Shown here one piece after another: positions 17,676-26,441 of a stretch of 64,000 nucleotides of DNA. The stretch comes from Candidatus Kapaibacterium sp. GTDB taxonomy: Bacteria > Bacteroidota > Ignavibacteria > Kapaibacteriales > UBA2268. How positions within the stretch are numbered: position 1 is the first letter of the stretch; the number at the start of each line of letters is the position of its first letter. The stretch covers positions 62,001-126,000 of the forward strand of contig JAMLHE010000003.1 in assembly GCA_023957315.1 (NCBI GenBank), in the 5' to 3' direction. A program made the translations under genes and the position numbers. The notes beneath the pieces were generated by a model. That model saw only the letters and a program-made list of their open reading frames with translations, did no database searches and was not told where the DNA came from.

Positions 17676-18823
17676 GCTTTTATCAATTCAAAATTTACTG
17701 TGAATTTCGTACCTTTATTTTGAACCGTTTCGAATGAAATACTTCCACCCATTGCTTCAGTTAGTTTCTTCACGATGGACAAACCCAACCCGGTCGTGCT
17801 TTCGTCGCCTGTTGGTTTAGCTGATAATTTAGCAAATTTTTTGAACATCATCGGAATGTCTTCCTCTTTAAAACCTGGTCCCTGGTCTATAATTTCCGTA
17901 GCGATAACGATGGACTTCCAGATTGAACAATTTTGCAATTTAGTAATTTTCGTATTGGGTGGAGAAAATTTCAAAGCATTCGAAATCAAATTATCAAAAA
18001 CTCTTTCAAGTTTGACCCCATCTGCTTCTACGAAACAATCTTCGTCGGTCTCGTTGTAAATTATCGAAATCTGTTTGTCTGAGGCTTTATGAGTGAATGA
18101 GTCAACAGCTCTCATCAGCACATCTCTAAAATCAATCTTTGCCATATCGAGGATGAAATTCCCTTCTTCTAAGCGATTAACTTCAAGCAGGTCCTGTATT
18201 ATATTTATCGCTTGCAACGTTGATTGGCGCAATGGATTGACGAATTTCATTAGGTCGTGCTCGTCGCTTTTTGTAAGTCTGCGGATAATCAAATCCGAAT
18301 ATCCCAAAACTGTTTGCAATGGATTTTTCAAATCATGAACCGTGATTTGCAAAAGACCGTCTTTCTCTTGATTTAAAAAATTTAGTTTTTGATTTTGTTC
18401 TTTAATGATTCGAGTTTGGTTTATAATATTGATATGGTTTTTGACTCGTAAAATGAATTCCTCTCTGGTAAAAGGTTTGGTGATATAATCAACAGCGCCG
18501 TAATTGAACGCTTTCACAATATCTCGCGTTTCCGACAGTGCTGTCAGAAAAATAATCGGTATGTCCTTAGTAGATTTCTTGGATTTAACGATAGAACAAA
18601 ATTCAAAACCGTCCATAACAGGCATCATAATGTCTAAGATTATGAGGTCGGGCTTATCCGCTTCAATCATCGAAAGTGCCTTTCTCCCCGAGCTTGCTAT
18701 GCTAACATTATACTTTAAGCTATTTAAGTAAGTTCGTGCAATTTCTAGGTTTTGGTCATTGTCGTCAATTACAATTACTTTCGGAATAAATGTTTCATTA
18801 AAAGGAGTTTTAGGATTATTCAT
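17672..18823 (-). CDS. Hybrid sensor protein: receiver domain plus histidine kinase
   Basis: A 383-residue protein with an N-terminal receiver (about 14-130; acidic pocket IDDND, phosphoacceptor Asp64 in LDIMMP, Lys in YITKPF). A short coiled coil follows, then a HisKA domain with His163 in VHDLKNPL and an HATPase_c domain with N box NLISNALKF, G1 DQGPGF and G2 TGLGLSIVKK. It has no membrane segment or DNA-binding domain. REC-HK proteins of this layout act in phosphorelays. It lies 30 bases downstream of a second, broken kinase gene, so both may once have worked in one relay. Confidence 0.88.
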   Translation of the reverse strand: MNNPKTPFNETFIPKVIVIDDNDQNLEIARTYLNSLKYNVSIASSGRKALSMIEADKPDLIILDIMMPVMDGFEFCSIVKSKKSTKDIPIIFLTALSETRDIVKAFNYGAVDYITKPFTREEFILRVKNHINIINQTRIIKEQNQKLNFLNQEKDGLLQITVHDLKNPLQTVLGYSDLIIRRLTKSDEHDLMKFVNPLRQSTLQAINIIQDLLEVNRLEEGNFILDMAKIDFRDVLMRAVDSFTHKASDKQISIIYNETDEDCFVEADGVKLERVFDNLISNALKFSPPNTKITKLQNCSIWKSIVIATEIIDQGPGFKEEDIPMMFKKFAKLSAKPTGDESTTGLGLSIVKKLTEAMGGSISFETVQNKGTKFTVNFELIKA

Positions 18824-18853
18824 TATATGCTAACATTGTTATACAAAATATAT

Positions 18854-19954
18854 TTATAGAATTTCTTTGAAATTTTTATCAATACGTCTCAAAACTGAGT
18901 TAAGTTCATCGCTTTGTATTGGTTTTTTTATCGTGGAATAAAACAAATGCATTTCTTCGTCAATTTTTAAACCGGAATGAACATTGCTTATGGCAATAAT
19001 TGGAATATCGCGTGTGCTTTTGTTAAGCTTGATGTGCCTTGCAGCTTCAATCCCATTCATTCCTGACATTCTCAGATTCATAAAAATTAAGTCGGGTTTG
19101 ATTTCAGATGCTAATACAATAGCACTTTCAGCTTTATCAGCTTCATAATAGCTTGCATTATACGACCTGAACATCTGTTTGAGCTTTTCTCTATCTAATT
19201 TTTGGTCATTCACCACAAGAATTGATTTGATGTTTTTCAAGATAAATCCCTCACTATGTACGTACTTTGTCTCTGAAGCTTTCTTCAATTTGATGAAAGG
19301 TATATCTACAAGTTTCAAGGTAAATGTTGAACCGACACCAACTTTTGAATCAATTTTCAATTCACCATTAAGCTTTTTGACTAATCGCGAGACAATTGCC
19401 AAACCCAAGCCTGCTCCTCCAAAACTCTTGCTATTATGCTCGTTTGCTTGTGAAAATATATCGTATAGATGAGCCTTATATTCATCGGAAATGCCCATTC
19501 CTGTATCAATCACTTGAAACTCAAGGTCTAATATGTTACTTCGTAGATTCTGAAATTCAACTTTTACAGTAACTGAGCCTTCGTGAGTAAATTTGATGGC
19601 GTTACCAATCAGATTGAATAGGATTTGGCGTAGCATAATTTCATCTAATCTCAATCTTACATTGACATCTTGATTGAAATTAACATTAAAATCAAGTCCC
19701 TTCATATTGATTTGAAAGCTGAAAATGTCGTAAATTTCATCAAAAACTTGTTTCAAATCAATTTCATCCACAACTACTTCAACTAATCCCGATTGTAGTT
19801 TAGATAAACTCAGTAAGTCATTGATTAATGAAAGAAGATTATTACTATTTTGTTTGATTATATTCAATCTTGAAATTTGATTTTCATCACCAATTTCGTT
19901 AATCAGAATATCCGAATAACCCTGAAATTGCATTAAGCGGAGTTCGGAATTCAT
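18854..19954 (-). CDS. Histidine kinase 3' fragment: HATPase plus degenerate receiver (frameshifted gene)
   Basis: The open frame starts at a chance ATG inside the HisKA domain and reads the rest of a hybrid kinase (366 residues). HisKA helix 2 is followed by HATPase_c with LFNLIGNAIKF, VIDTGMGIS and GGAGLGLAIVSRL, and a C-terminal receiver (about 242-366). In the receiver the phosphoacceptor Asp is replaced by Asn (Asn293, LIFMNLRMSG) and the acidic pair reads VVNDQ, so it should not accept phosphate. The N-terminal half of the same protein lies in another frame at 19899-20333. As sequenced, the fragment lacks the phosphorylated His. Confidence 0.8.
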   Translation of the reverse strand: MNSELRLMQFQGYSDILINEIGDENQISRLNIIKQNSNNLLSLINDLLSLSKLQSGLVEVVVDEIDLKQVFDEIYDIFSFQINMKGLDFNVNFNQDVNVRLRLDEIMLRQILFNLIGNAIKFTHEGSVTVKVEFQNLRSNILDLEFQVIDTGMGISDEYKAHLYDIFSQANEHNSKSFGGAGLGLAIVSRLVKKLNGELKIDSKVGVGSTFTLKLVDIPFIKLKKASETKYVHSEGFILKNIKSILVVNDQKLDREKLKQMFRSYNASYYEADKAESAIVLASEIKPDLIFMNLRMSGMNGIEAARHIKLNKSTRDIPIIAISNVHSGLKIDEEMHLFYSTIKKPIQSDELNSVLRRIDKNFKEIL

Positions 19955-20333
19955 GGCTGATATTTGAAATAAAATCTATCTTAGCACTCCGAGAAATATC
20001 GCTTTGGTTGTCATCTAAATCGTTCAAGTCACAAATTTCAAAAAGAATGAATTTGCTGCCATTTTGGGATATATCCTTAGATTTCACTTGTATAGTTCGA
20101 GCTATCGATTGTTTATCATTCAAATAAATCTGTAAAGCTCTCTGGTTGTTATCCGATTTCAATTCATTGTACGAATCACTTAACAACTCTCTTATAAAAT
20201 CTTTGGAATACACTGAATTATCAATGATTTGTGATGCAGATGTATTGCAATAAATGACTGAAAAATCTTCATCAGTCACTATCATTCCTTGACTTGTTGA
20301 ATCCAAGACAATATTTAGCAATTTTCCAATCAT
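19899..20333 (-). CDS. Histidine kinase 5' fragment: PAS plus start of HisKA (frameshifted gene)
   Basis: This 144-residue frame encodes a PAS-like sensor domain (about 1-110; MIVTDEDFSVIYCN) and the start of HisKA, including the phosphorylation site ISHEFRTPLNA (His127). It then stops 17 residues later. The canonical continuation of the H-box (GYSDIL) is found in another frame starting at the same bases. One extra T after GGG near 19918-19922 accounts for the break. Without the ATPase domain this fragment cannot phosphorylate itself. Confidence 0.78.
   Translation of the reverse strand: MIGKLLNIVLDSTSQGMIVTDEDFSVIYCNTSASQIIDNSVYSKDFIRELLSDSYNELKSDNNQRALQIYLNDKQSIARTIQVKSKDISQNGSKFILFEICDLNDLDDNQSDISRSAKIDFISNISHEFRTPLNAISGLFGYSD
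19914..19922 (-). other. Frameshift site in the hybrid histidine kinase
   Basis: On the minus strand the bases GCA ATT TCA GGG then T then TAT TCG GAT read AISG-YSD if the single T is skipped, restoring the canonical HisKA sequence. The two overlapping fragments together would give one PAS-HisKA-HATPase-REC protein of about 490 residues. It could be a real mutation or an assembly error. Confidence 0.75.
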
Positions 20334-20367
20334 TAAATCATTAATATTTATAATCTTACAAATATAG

Positions 20368-21345
20368 TCAATAAGATTTATTTAGCATCACCATGTCTGC
20401 AATACATATAGCTGCAACAGCTTCTAAAACTGGCGGTACACGTAGTGCTATACAGGCATCATGACGCCCTTGTGTGCTCAATTTAGTTTGCTCTCCGGTT
20501 CTGATATCAATCGTATTTTGAGTTTTCGATATTGAGGAAGTCGGTTTAACTGCAATCCGAAAAACTATATCGTTGCCATTTGAGATGCCACCATTCACTC
20601 CTCCGGCATTATTAGTGGATGTCTTACCATCAGAATCAATTATCTCGTCATTCATAGCACTACCGCTAATTTTGGCAGATTCAAATCCTCTGCCGAATTC
20701 AATCGCTTTTATAGCAGGAATTGAAAATACTGCATGTGAAATGACAGATTCAACAGAATCGAAAAATGGTTCGCCTAATCCAATCGGAACGCCGGAAATA
20801 ACGCATTCGACAATTCCACCAAGTGAATCACCGGATTGAATAGCATTATTGAGCACTTCATCATAATTTTTTTCACCGCCAATTTCAATTATTTGAGCTT
20901 GGATTTTGATTGAGCCAATCAACTTTTTAGCCACAACGCCTGCTGCTACTAAGGGTGCCGTCAATCTCCCTGAAAAGTGCCCACCACCTCGAAAATCATT
21001 GAAACCTTTGAATTTGATATGTGCAGTATAATCTGAATGTCCCGGGCGAGGAATGAATTGATTTTTTTCATAATCTCCGCTTCGTTGCTGATTATTCTCA
21101 AATGTTATCGTTAATGGCGACCCGGTGGTCTTGCCTTCATAAACACCTGACAACAATTTAGGAATATCATCCTCAATTCGAGTAGTTGTGCCTGTAATTC
21201 CGGGTTTGCGTCGGTCCAAATCTGCATGGAAATCATCAACATTCAGCGCTATTCCGGGTGGACAACCGTCAATCAAAACTCCAACAATAGGTCCGTGCGA
21301 TTCGCCGAAAATGCTTACTCTAAATATTCTGCCAAATGTATTCAT
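20368..21345 (-). CDS. aroC: Chorismate synthase
   Basis: A 325-residue AroC, converting EPSP to chorismate with reduced FMN. Signature motifs: FGESHGPIVGVLIDGCPPG at the N-terminus, RPGHSDYTAHIKF, and DFRGGGHFSGRLTAPLVAAG, followed by GGVNGGISNG and RHDACIALRVPPV. It is somewhat shorter than the usual 350-360 residues, mainly through a shortened C-terminus. The start overlaps the aroA stop by 4 bases. It is the last aro gene; the broken kinase follows after 34 bases. Confidence 0.96.
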   Translation of the reverse strand: MNTFGRIFRVSIFGESHGPIVGVLIDGCPPGIALNVDDFHADLDRRKPGITGTTTRIEDDIPKLLSGVYEGKTTGSPLTITFENNQQRSGDYEKNQFIPRPGHSDYTAHIKFKGFNDFRGGGHFSGRLTAPLVAAGVVAKKLIGSIKIQAQIIEIGGEKNYDEVLNNAIQSGDSLGGIVECVISGVPIGLGEPFFDSVESVISHAVFSIPAIKAIEFGRGFESAKISGSAMNDEIIDSDGKTSTNNAGGVNGGISNGNDIVFRIAVKPTSSISKTQNTIDIRTGEQTKLSTQGRHDACIALRVPPVLEAVAAICIADMVMLNKSY

Positions 21346-22586
21346 TTTGAGTCCAAATTTATTTTCTTCATATCATTCCAAAATTCAGGATAAGATTTGC
21401 TGACGCAGCCTTCTTCATCAATCGTAACTCCACGTTCAGATATCGCTCCTGCAACAGCAAAAGACATAACCAATCTGTGGTCATTGAAAGTTTGAGCAGT
21501 TCCGCCGATTATTTTTCCACCATTGATTTCAATAACTCCATCAATAATTTCAATCTCAGAGCCCATGTGCTTAAATTGATTGACTAAATTTGCCAGCCTG
21601 TCACTTTCCTTGAATTTCAGACGTTCAACGCCTTTTATAGTTGATTTACCCGAAATTGACATTGCCAATGGAATCAATGCAGGTACCAAATCCGGTGTAT
21701 GAGTTGAATCATAATCGAATGCTTTAAGTTCTGATTTTTCAACAACAATGCTATCCTTTGTTAAGAAGATTTCTGCTCCAATCTTTTGTAATAAATCTAA
21801 AATTGCTCTATCAGGTTGGACTGAATCATGGTTCAATCCCTTAATTTCAATTCGACCGGTTATAGCTCCTAAGACCATTAAAAAAGCAGCCGCACTCCAA
21901 TCTCCCTCAACGATGAATTCATTGGTTGGATTATGACTGATATTCAAGAGTTTGAATTTTGAATAATCAACATTTGCAAAACTAATATCCATGGATTGTA
22001 AAGTATCTAAGGTATAATCTATATATCCTTTACTTTTCAATGATTTAACATTAATAGTTTTGAAAATTTCCAGCTTTGAAAATAGGTACAAAATTCCGCT
22101 AAGATATTGCGAACTTACACTTCCATCAAGGCTTATATCTGCACCTACTGCCTGTCCGTGAGAAGTTATATTACAACTATGGTAATCGATTTCAATCGAA
22201 GCATTCAGCTGATTTGCAATTGCAGTCAAATCGCTAAGCGGTCTTTGAAATAAACTTTTTGTCCCGCTGAAGACAGTCTTTCCTTCAAAGCAAAGCGCCA
22301 CTAATGGCAAAACTCTTGCACAAAAACCTGATTCACCAAGATGGATTAATCTGTCGGTTCGTTTAATTTCTCCACTTAAGATAGCACTTTCACTATCAAA
22401 TTCAAGAGACTTGCCCCATTGTTTCAAAGCATAAATCAGCAGTATTGAATCTTCACAATCCGATAGATTTTTGATTATTATCTCCGAGCTTGTTAAAATA
22501 GAATTTAGCAAAAGCCTTTGTGAATGGCTCTTGGAAGGCGGTGCAGTTAAGATACCTTGAATATTAGAGCGTGTTACGAATTTCAT
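21342..22586 (-). CDS. aroA: 3-phosphoshikimate 1-carboxyvinyltransferase (EPSP synthase)
   Basis: A 414-residue EPSP synthase joining shikimate-3-phosphate and PEP. The N-terminal active-site loop APPSKSHSQRLLL, the G-rich GESGFCARVLPL loop, GDWSAAAFLM, TPDLVPALIPLAM and the C-terminal KFKESDRLANL and DHRLVMSFAVAG are all present. It overlaps aroEK by 23 bases and aroC by 4, so translation is coupled. The loop GESGFCARV has Cys where many bacterial enzymes have Thr or Ser; I draw no conclusion about inhibitor sensitivity. Confidence 0.96.
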   Translation of the reverse strand: MKFVTRSNIQGILTAPPSKSHSQRLLLNSILTSSEIIIKNLSDCEDSILLIYALKQWGKSLEFDSESAILSGEIKRTDRLIHLGESGFCARVLPLVALCFEGKTVFSGTKSLFQRPLSDLTAIANQLNASIEIDYHSCNITSHGQAVGADISLDGSVSSQYLSGILYLFSKLEIFKTINVKSLKSKGYIDYTLDTLQSMDISFANVDYSKFKLLNISHNPTNEFIVEGDWSAAAFLMVLGAITGRIEIKGLNHDSVQPDRAILDLLQKIGAEIFLTKDSIVVEKSELKAFDYDSTHTPDLVPALIPLAMSISGKSTIKGVERLKFKESDRLANLVNQFKHMGSEIEIIDGVIEINGGKIIGGTAQTFNDHRLVMSFAVAGAISERGVTIDEEGCVSKSYPEFWNDMKKINLDSK

Positions 22587-23793
22587 TTTCGAGCAAATCT
22601 AATGTTTCATCAAGCTGATTGTTATGAATAATCATATCAGATGACTCAAAATAAGTATCAATCCTACTTTCGTAAAGTTCTGCGACGTTCCCGGTAAAGA
22701 GTGGTCGTTCCATGTTGTCAGTTCGTTCCAAAATATCACGTAAGTAATTGAAAATCCAAATACTATACCCGTTTGAGTTAATGATATCAACATTCGCAGA
22801 ATTAAGTACAGTGCCACCTCCAAGTGAAATTATTGTTTTAGCTCGCAACGAAATTTCTTTGAGCGATTTACTTTCGATTTCTCTGAATCCACTCTCTCCA
22901 ATGGAATTGAAAATATTGGAGATATTCATCCCCGTAATCCTTTCAATGTATTCGTCCAAATCTATAAAATCATAGTTAAGTCGAATCGCCAACTCTTTGC
23001 CAATTGTAGTCTTGCCGGATTTCATAAACCCGCTTAGGTAAAAATTGCTTTTTTCGTTGAATGCAGACTCATTAATGAATTCAAAATCGAGAATATCAAT
23101 ATCAATTGCATATTCAAATGATTTCAAGCCTTGTTGCTTCAACCATTCGAGTCCGTCTATATAAAGTTTGCTTTGAAATTGATTCAACCAAGGTTTATGA
23201 TATATGGCATCAATTACAATCGAATCTTTAAAAAAGTTAGCAGGATAGTTGAAAGCTTTTTTGGGATGAGTGTTGATAATTAAATCAAATTGGCAATCTA
23301 AATTTATCAATTCATCAAACTTAAATACTTGATAATATTGGTTAATAGAATCACGTATTGATAATCCGAAAACTTCTTCAGCAAAATTTTTGAGGACATG
23401 GTAACTGATTAATGCTGTGTCACCACCACCAATTATGAGCGCTCTTTTGAATTTTGTTTGAGGCATTTGCTTCAATATTGTCGAAATTGCATATGTATCG
23501 GTATTCAGAGCGATTGCTTGAGATGAATTGAACAAAATCGTATTTACCAATTTAGTTTCAAATGCTGTAGATTGCATTATATGACCGAGTTTTGTTGCTT
23601 CGCTTTTGAATGGAGATGTAATGTTGATGTAATCAAGTTCCAGATAATTTACAAGATTGATAACATCATCAAAATCCGAACCGCATATTCGCGAATAATG
23701 ACCATCCAACTCGCAAACTTGAAAAAGTTGATGAGCCAGCACAGGACTTAAACTGTGCAAAATTGGATTGCCTATTACTGCAGCTCTAATCAT
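22564..23793 (-). CDS. Shikimate dehydrogenase - shikimate kinase fusion (AroE-AroK)
   Basis: A 409-residue two-domain protein. Residues 1-~240 are a shikimate dehydrogenase: the shikimate-binding HSLSP, the catalytic Lys in NITSPFK, NTDTY with the Asp partner, and an NADP loop IIGGGDTALIS. Residues ~247-409 are a shikimate kinase: P-loop GFMKSGKTT, DLDEYIERITG, GESGFREIESKSL and SLGGGTVLN with the substrate-binding GGG. The fusion thus catalyses two successive steps, dehydroshikimate to shikimate-3-phosphate. The start forms an ATGA overlap with aroD. Most bacteria encode these as two genes; fungal AROM holds them in a different order. Confidence 0.92.
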   Translation of the reverse strand: MIRAAVIGNPILHSLSPVLAHQLFQVCELDGHYSRICGSDFDDVINLVNYLELDYINITSPFKSEATKLGHIMQSTAFETKLVNTILFNSSQAIALNTDTYAISTILKQMPQTKFKRALIIGGGDTALISYHVLKNFAEEVFGLSIRDSINQYYQVFKFDELINLDCQFDLIINTHPKKAFNYPANFFKDSIVIDAIYHKPWLNQFQSKLYIDGLEWLKQQGLKSFEYAIDIDILDFEFINESAFNEKSNFYLSGFMKSGKTTIGKELAIRLNYDFIDLDEYIERITGMNISNIFNSIGESGFREIESKSLKEISLRAKTIISLGGGTVLNSANVDIINSNGYSIWIFNYLRDILERTDNMERPLFTGNVAELYESRIDTYFESSDMIIHNNQLDETLDLLENEIRNTL

Positions 23794-24422
23794 AAACCCA
23801 TTACTTTCGACAATGTATCATATTCATCAATAGTCAGTTGCCCGGCACCCGTTTTTACTGTTTCATCAAGGGCTACATACGTAAATGGCGAACCAAGTAC
23901 TAAGCACAACATTCGTGTAAATTTCATCGAATCTCCGGCTATAAACGAAATCAATTTACGATGAAAAAGCTTGAAAGTTGAGATATAATCCACGATGTAC
24001 CTCCGCTCACTCTCAGAATACACGATTTTGATGAAGTCGCAATCAACTTGTTGAAACATGCCGAAGACATTCTCTAATTCAGCTTTTTGGGACAAATCCA
24101 CATCGTGCTTTGATAAAATCAATTGGACTTCATTACTTCTCAATTTTGAAACAGATTCAATAGTTTTCGGATTGATAAGCTCCAAATCTAAATCAACAGC
24201 CATTACTTTAAGTGCAATTGCATTGTTAACAAAATTTTTCAAATTTGTTTCATCAACACTTTTGTCTGTCAAAATAAGTTTTCGTCTGTATTCGATTGGT
24301 AGAGAATTCAGTTGTTCGTAATTGAATTGAGCTAAGTCCTGCCTGAGCTCGACAAGCGGAAATCGCTCAAATAATTTCAAAAACAAATCAAGGTCGTTCT
24401 TTCCATAGCTTAAGCACTTCAT
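23790..24422 (-). CDS. aroD: 3-dehydroquinate dehydratase, type I
   Basis: A 210-residue type I (Schiff-base) dehydroquinase, quite divergent. Visible active-site elements: VELRQD (Glu), LSKHDV (His), DFIKIVY (the Schiff-base Lys), then GSPFTYVAL and GAGQLT near the C-terminus. The start at 24422 (ATG) is preferred over an in-frame GTG at 24431; AAGAG lies 8 bases before it. It overlaps the end of aroB by 35 bases, showing tight coupling. Length is slightly below the usual 220-250 residues. Confidence 0.9.
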   Translation of the reverse strand: MKCLSYGKNDLDLFLKLFERFPLVELRQDLAQFNYEQLNSLPIEYRRKLILTDKSVDETNLKNFVNNAIALKVMAVDLDLELINPKTIESVSKLRSNEVQLILSKHDVDLSQKAELENVFGMFQQVDCDFIKIVYSESERRYIVDYISTFKLFHRKLISFIAGDSMKFTRMLCLVLGSPFTYVALDETVKTGAGQLTIDEYDTLSKVMGL

Positions 24423-25395
24423 GGCATACACTCTTAAATTCGATTATATCGGTGTTGAAAATATACGGCTCGCCTATTGCTTTCAGCAAAATAAATTCAA
24501 TCTTATCGTATGATGCTTTTTTATCTTGGCTAACGATTTTTGCCACTTCATCAACAGCAAAATCATACTTATACTGCATATTATAGGCATTCACGATTTT
24601 GTAAAATGCCATTAATTCGTCGTTTGATATATTCCCTTTGAGATGCGAAAACTCCATCCCGAAGCTCATACCAATGCTAACAGCCTGTCCGTGCGAAATA
24701 TTGTAGAGCAATTCTATAGCGTGACCCAGAGTATGCCCAAAATTCAAAATCTTTCTAAAGCCAACGTCAAATGGGTCATGAGCAACTATTTCACTTTTGA
24801 TATTTGCAGAACGAGAAATGATTTTTTCAAATAGCGTTTCATCTTTCAAGATGGATTTCAAATCATTTTCAATAAGCCAATTGAATAATTTCTCATCATA
24901 TATCAAACCGTATTTGATAACCTCAGCCATTCCATTGATTAATTCTTCGCGGGGCAGGGTGTTCAGAAAATACCTGTTAACATAGATATATTCCGGCGTT
25001 TTGAATGTACCGATAAGATTTTTTAAATTATGAAAATTCACTCCCGATTTGCCTCCGATTGAAGCATCAACTTGAGCCAACAAAGTTGTAGGAACAAGTC
25101 CCAACTTAGTGCCACGCTTATAAACGGATGCCAAAAATGCAGCTATATCGGTAACCACTCCGCCACCGACGCCCACAATCATTTGATTACGCCGTAAATT
25201 GAATTTCAGCAATTTTTTGATGATTGGTTCCAAGTTGCTCATTGATTTACTTTCTTCACCGCTTGGTATTTTGATAATTTTGTATGAATCAAAATGCGAC
25301 TTGAAGTGTTTGTAGGCATTTTCATCAATCAAAAAAACATCGCCGTCAATATGACGGAGATACTCGAAATCATCATCGTGTTCAATTATTAACAT
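24388..25395 (-). CDS. aroB: 3-dehydroquinate synthase
   Basis: A 335-residue AroB turning DAHP into 3-dehydroquinate with NAD and a divalent metal. The NAD-binding VGVGGGVVTDIAAFLAS, then VPTTLLAQVDASIGGKSGVN, the metal ligand Glu in GMAEVIKYGLI and the metal-binding histidines in LNFGHTLGHAIE are all intact. It starts 4 bases after the aroG-type gene and its 3' end carries the aroD start. Confidence 0.96.
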   Translation of the reverse strand: MLIIEHDDDFEYLRHIDGDVFLIDENAYKHFKSHFDSYKIIKIPSGEESKSMSNLEPIIKKLLKFNLRRNQMIVGVGGGVVTDIAAFLASVYKRGTKLGLVPTTLLAQVDASIGGKSGVNFHNLKNLIGTFKTPEYIYVNRYFLNTLPREELINGMAEVIKYGLIYDEKLFNWLIENDLKSILKDETLFEKIISRSANIKSEIVAHDPFDVGFRKILNFGHTLGHAIELLYNISHGQAVSIGMSFGMEFSHLKGNISNDELMAFYKIVNAYNMQYKYDFAVDEVAKIVSQDKKASYDKIEFILLKAIGEPYIFNTDIIEFKSVCHEVLKLWKERP

Positions 25396-25399
25396 GAAA

Positions 25400-26434
25400 T
25401 CATCTAATTATTAGTTTCAAAATCCTTTCCAATTCTTGTGGAGAAATTGTCTGTGACGAATCCGACACAGATTCCTCCGGATTAACATGACATTCAATCA
25501 TAAGTCCGTCTGCACCAAGCTCCAAAGCCGCTTTAGAAACAGGATAAACATAACTTGCTTTTCCGGTTGCATGTGACGGGTCAAAAATAACTTTCAAAGG
25601 CGAATTTCGTTTCAACTCGACAATAGATGCTAAGTCGGGAGTATAACGCAATTCTGATTCGATTTGTTCAAAAGAACGAATACCTCGCAAACAAAGCATA
25701 ACATTCGGATTGCCCTCATTTATGATGTATTGTGATGCAAGCAAAAATTCATTAATTGTGGAAGCGAAACCTCGCTTTAGTATAACAGGCTTTTTGTCCT
25801 TTGACGTGCGACGTCCGACTTGTTTCAAAAAACCCGATGACGTCATATTCCGACTGCCGATTTGGATTATATCCACTTCGTCATAATGCTTTTCCAATTG
25901 CTCTGAATCAGTGAATTCGCTGACTACAAACATATCATACTTTTGAGCCGTTTCCTTAAGCAATCGAATTCCTTCGTTTTCGAGCCCCTGAAATGACATT
26001 GGCGATGTACGCGGCTTATAGGCACCACCTCTTAATAGTCTTATTCCAAGATTACTCAGTTTTTGAGCAACGCTATCCATTTGTTCGTGATTTTCTACAG
26101 TGCATGGTCCGGCAATTATAAAGGGAGTCTCCGCTAAAATTCTCTCAAGACTTAGATTTTGCAAGCCTGAAAACTTGAAATAGTCAATTTTTGAATAGAA
26201 CAAAATGTCGCCAAAGATGTGCTCAATCTGAAAACTGTCAATTTGCTTATGAAATTTTGTTTTGAGCCTATTCAATATGTCCAGCTCTCTGTCGGAATCA
26301 TAAATCGGAATTTGAGCATTGACTTTTTGTTGGATGATGCCGTCGGAATGAGCCTTCCTATTAATAAGCAACTGAACGATTTTGTCGTCAATGTTATCAA
26401 TTTCTTGCCTCAATTTTTCAATATTATTAAACAT
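25400..26434 (-). CDS. Chorismate mutase - DAHP synthase fusion (type I-beta)
   Basis: A 344-residue protein. Residues 1-~85 form an AroQ-type chorismate mutase (EKLRQEIDNIDDKIVQLLIN). The rest is a type I-beta (KDPG-aldolase-like) DAHP synthase with FIIAGPCTVEN, LRGGAYKPRTSPMSFQG, PVILKRGFAST and VIFDPSHATGK. DAHP synthase opens the shikimate pathway; the mutase domain turns its end product chorismate into prephenate. In related fusions the mutase domain also serves as the feedback site for prephenate, which is likely here. It starts 7 bases after the PPIase gene and ends 4 bases before aroB. Confidence 0.94.
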   Translation of the reverse strand: MFNNIEKLRQEIDNIDDKIVQLLINRKAHSDGIIQQKVNAQIPIYDSDRELDILNRLKTKFHKQIDSFQIEHIFGDILFYSKIDYFKFSGLQNLSLERILAETPFIIAGPCTVENHEQMDSVAQKLSNLGIRLLRGGAYKPRTSPMSFQGLENEGIRLLKETAQKYDMFVVSEFTDSEQLEKHYDEVDIIQIGSRNMTSSGFLKQVGRRTSKDKKPVILKRGFASTINEFLLASQYIINEGNPNVMLCLRGIRSFEQIESELRYTPDLASIVELKRNSPLKVIFDPSHATGKASYVYPVSKAALELGADGLMIECHVNPEESVSDSSQTISPQELERILKLIIR

Positions 26435-26441
26435 AATTAAT

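Noticed and set aside
19914..19922. Programmed ribosomal frameshift in the kinase
   Set aside because: No slippery heptamer, stimulatory hairpin or internal Shine-Dalgarno is seen; a plain indel or assembly error is simpler, and the receiver is already degenerate.
20680..20705. tRNA T-arm-like sequence (GATTCAAATCC)
   Set aside because: It lies inside aroC and has no matching cloverleaf; no tRNA was found in the window.
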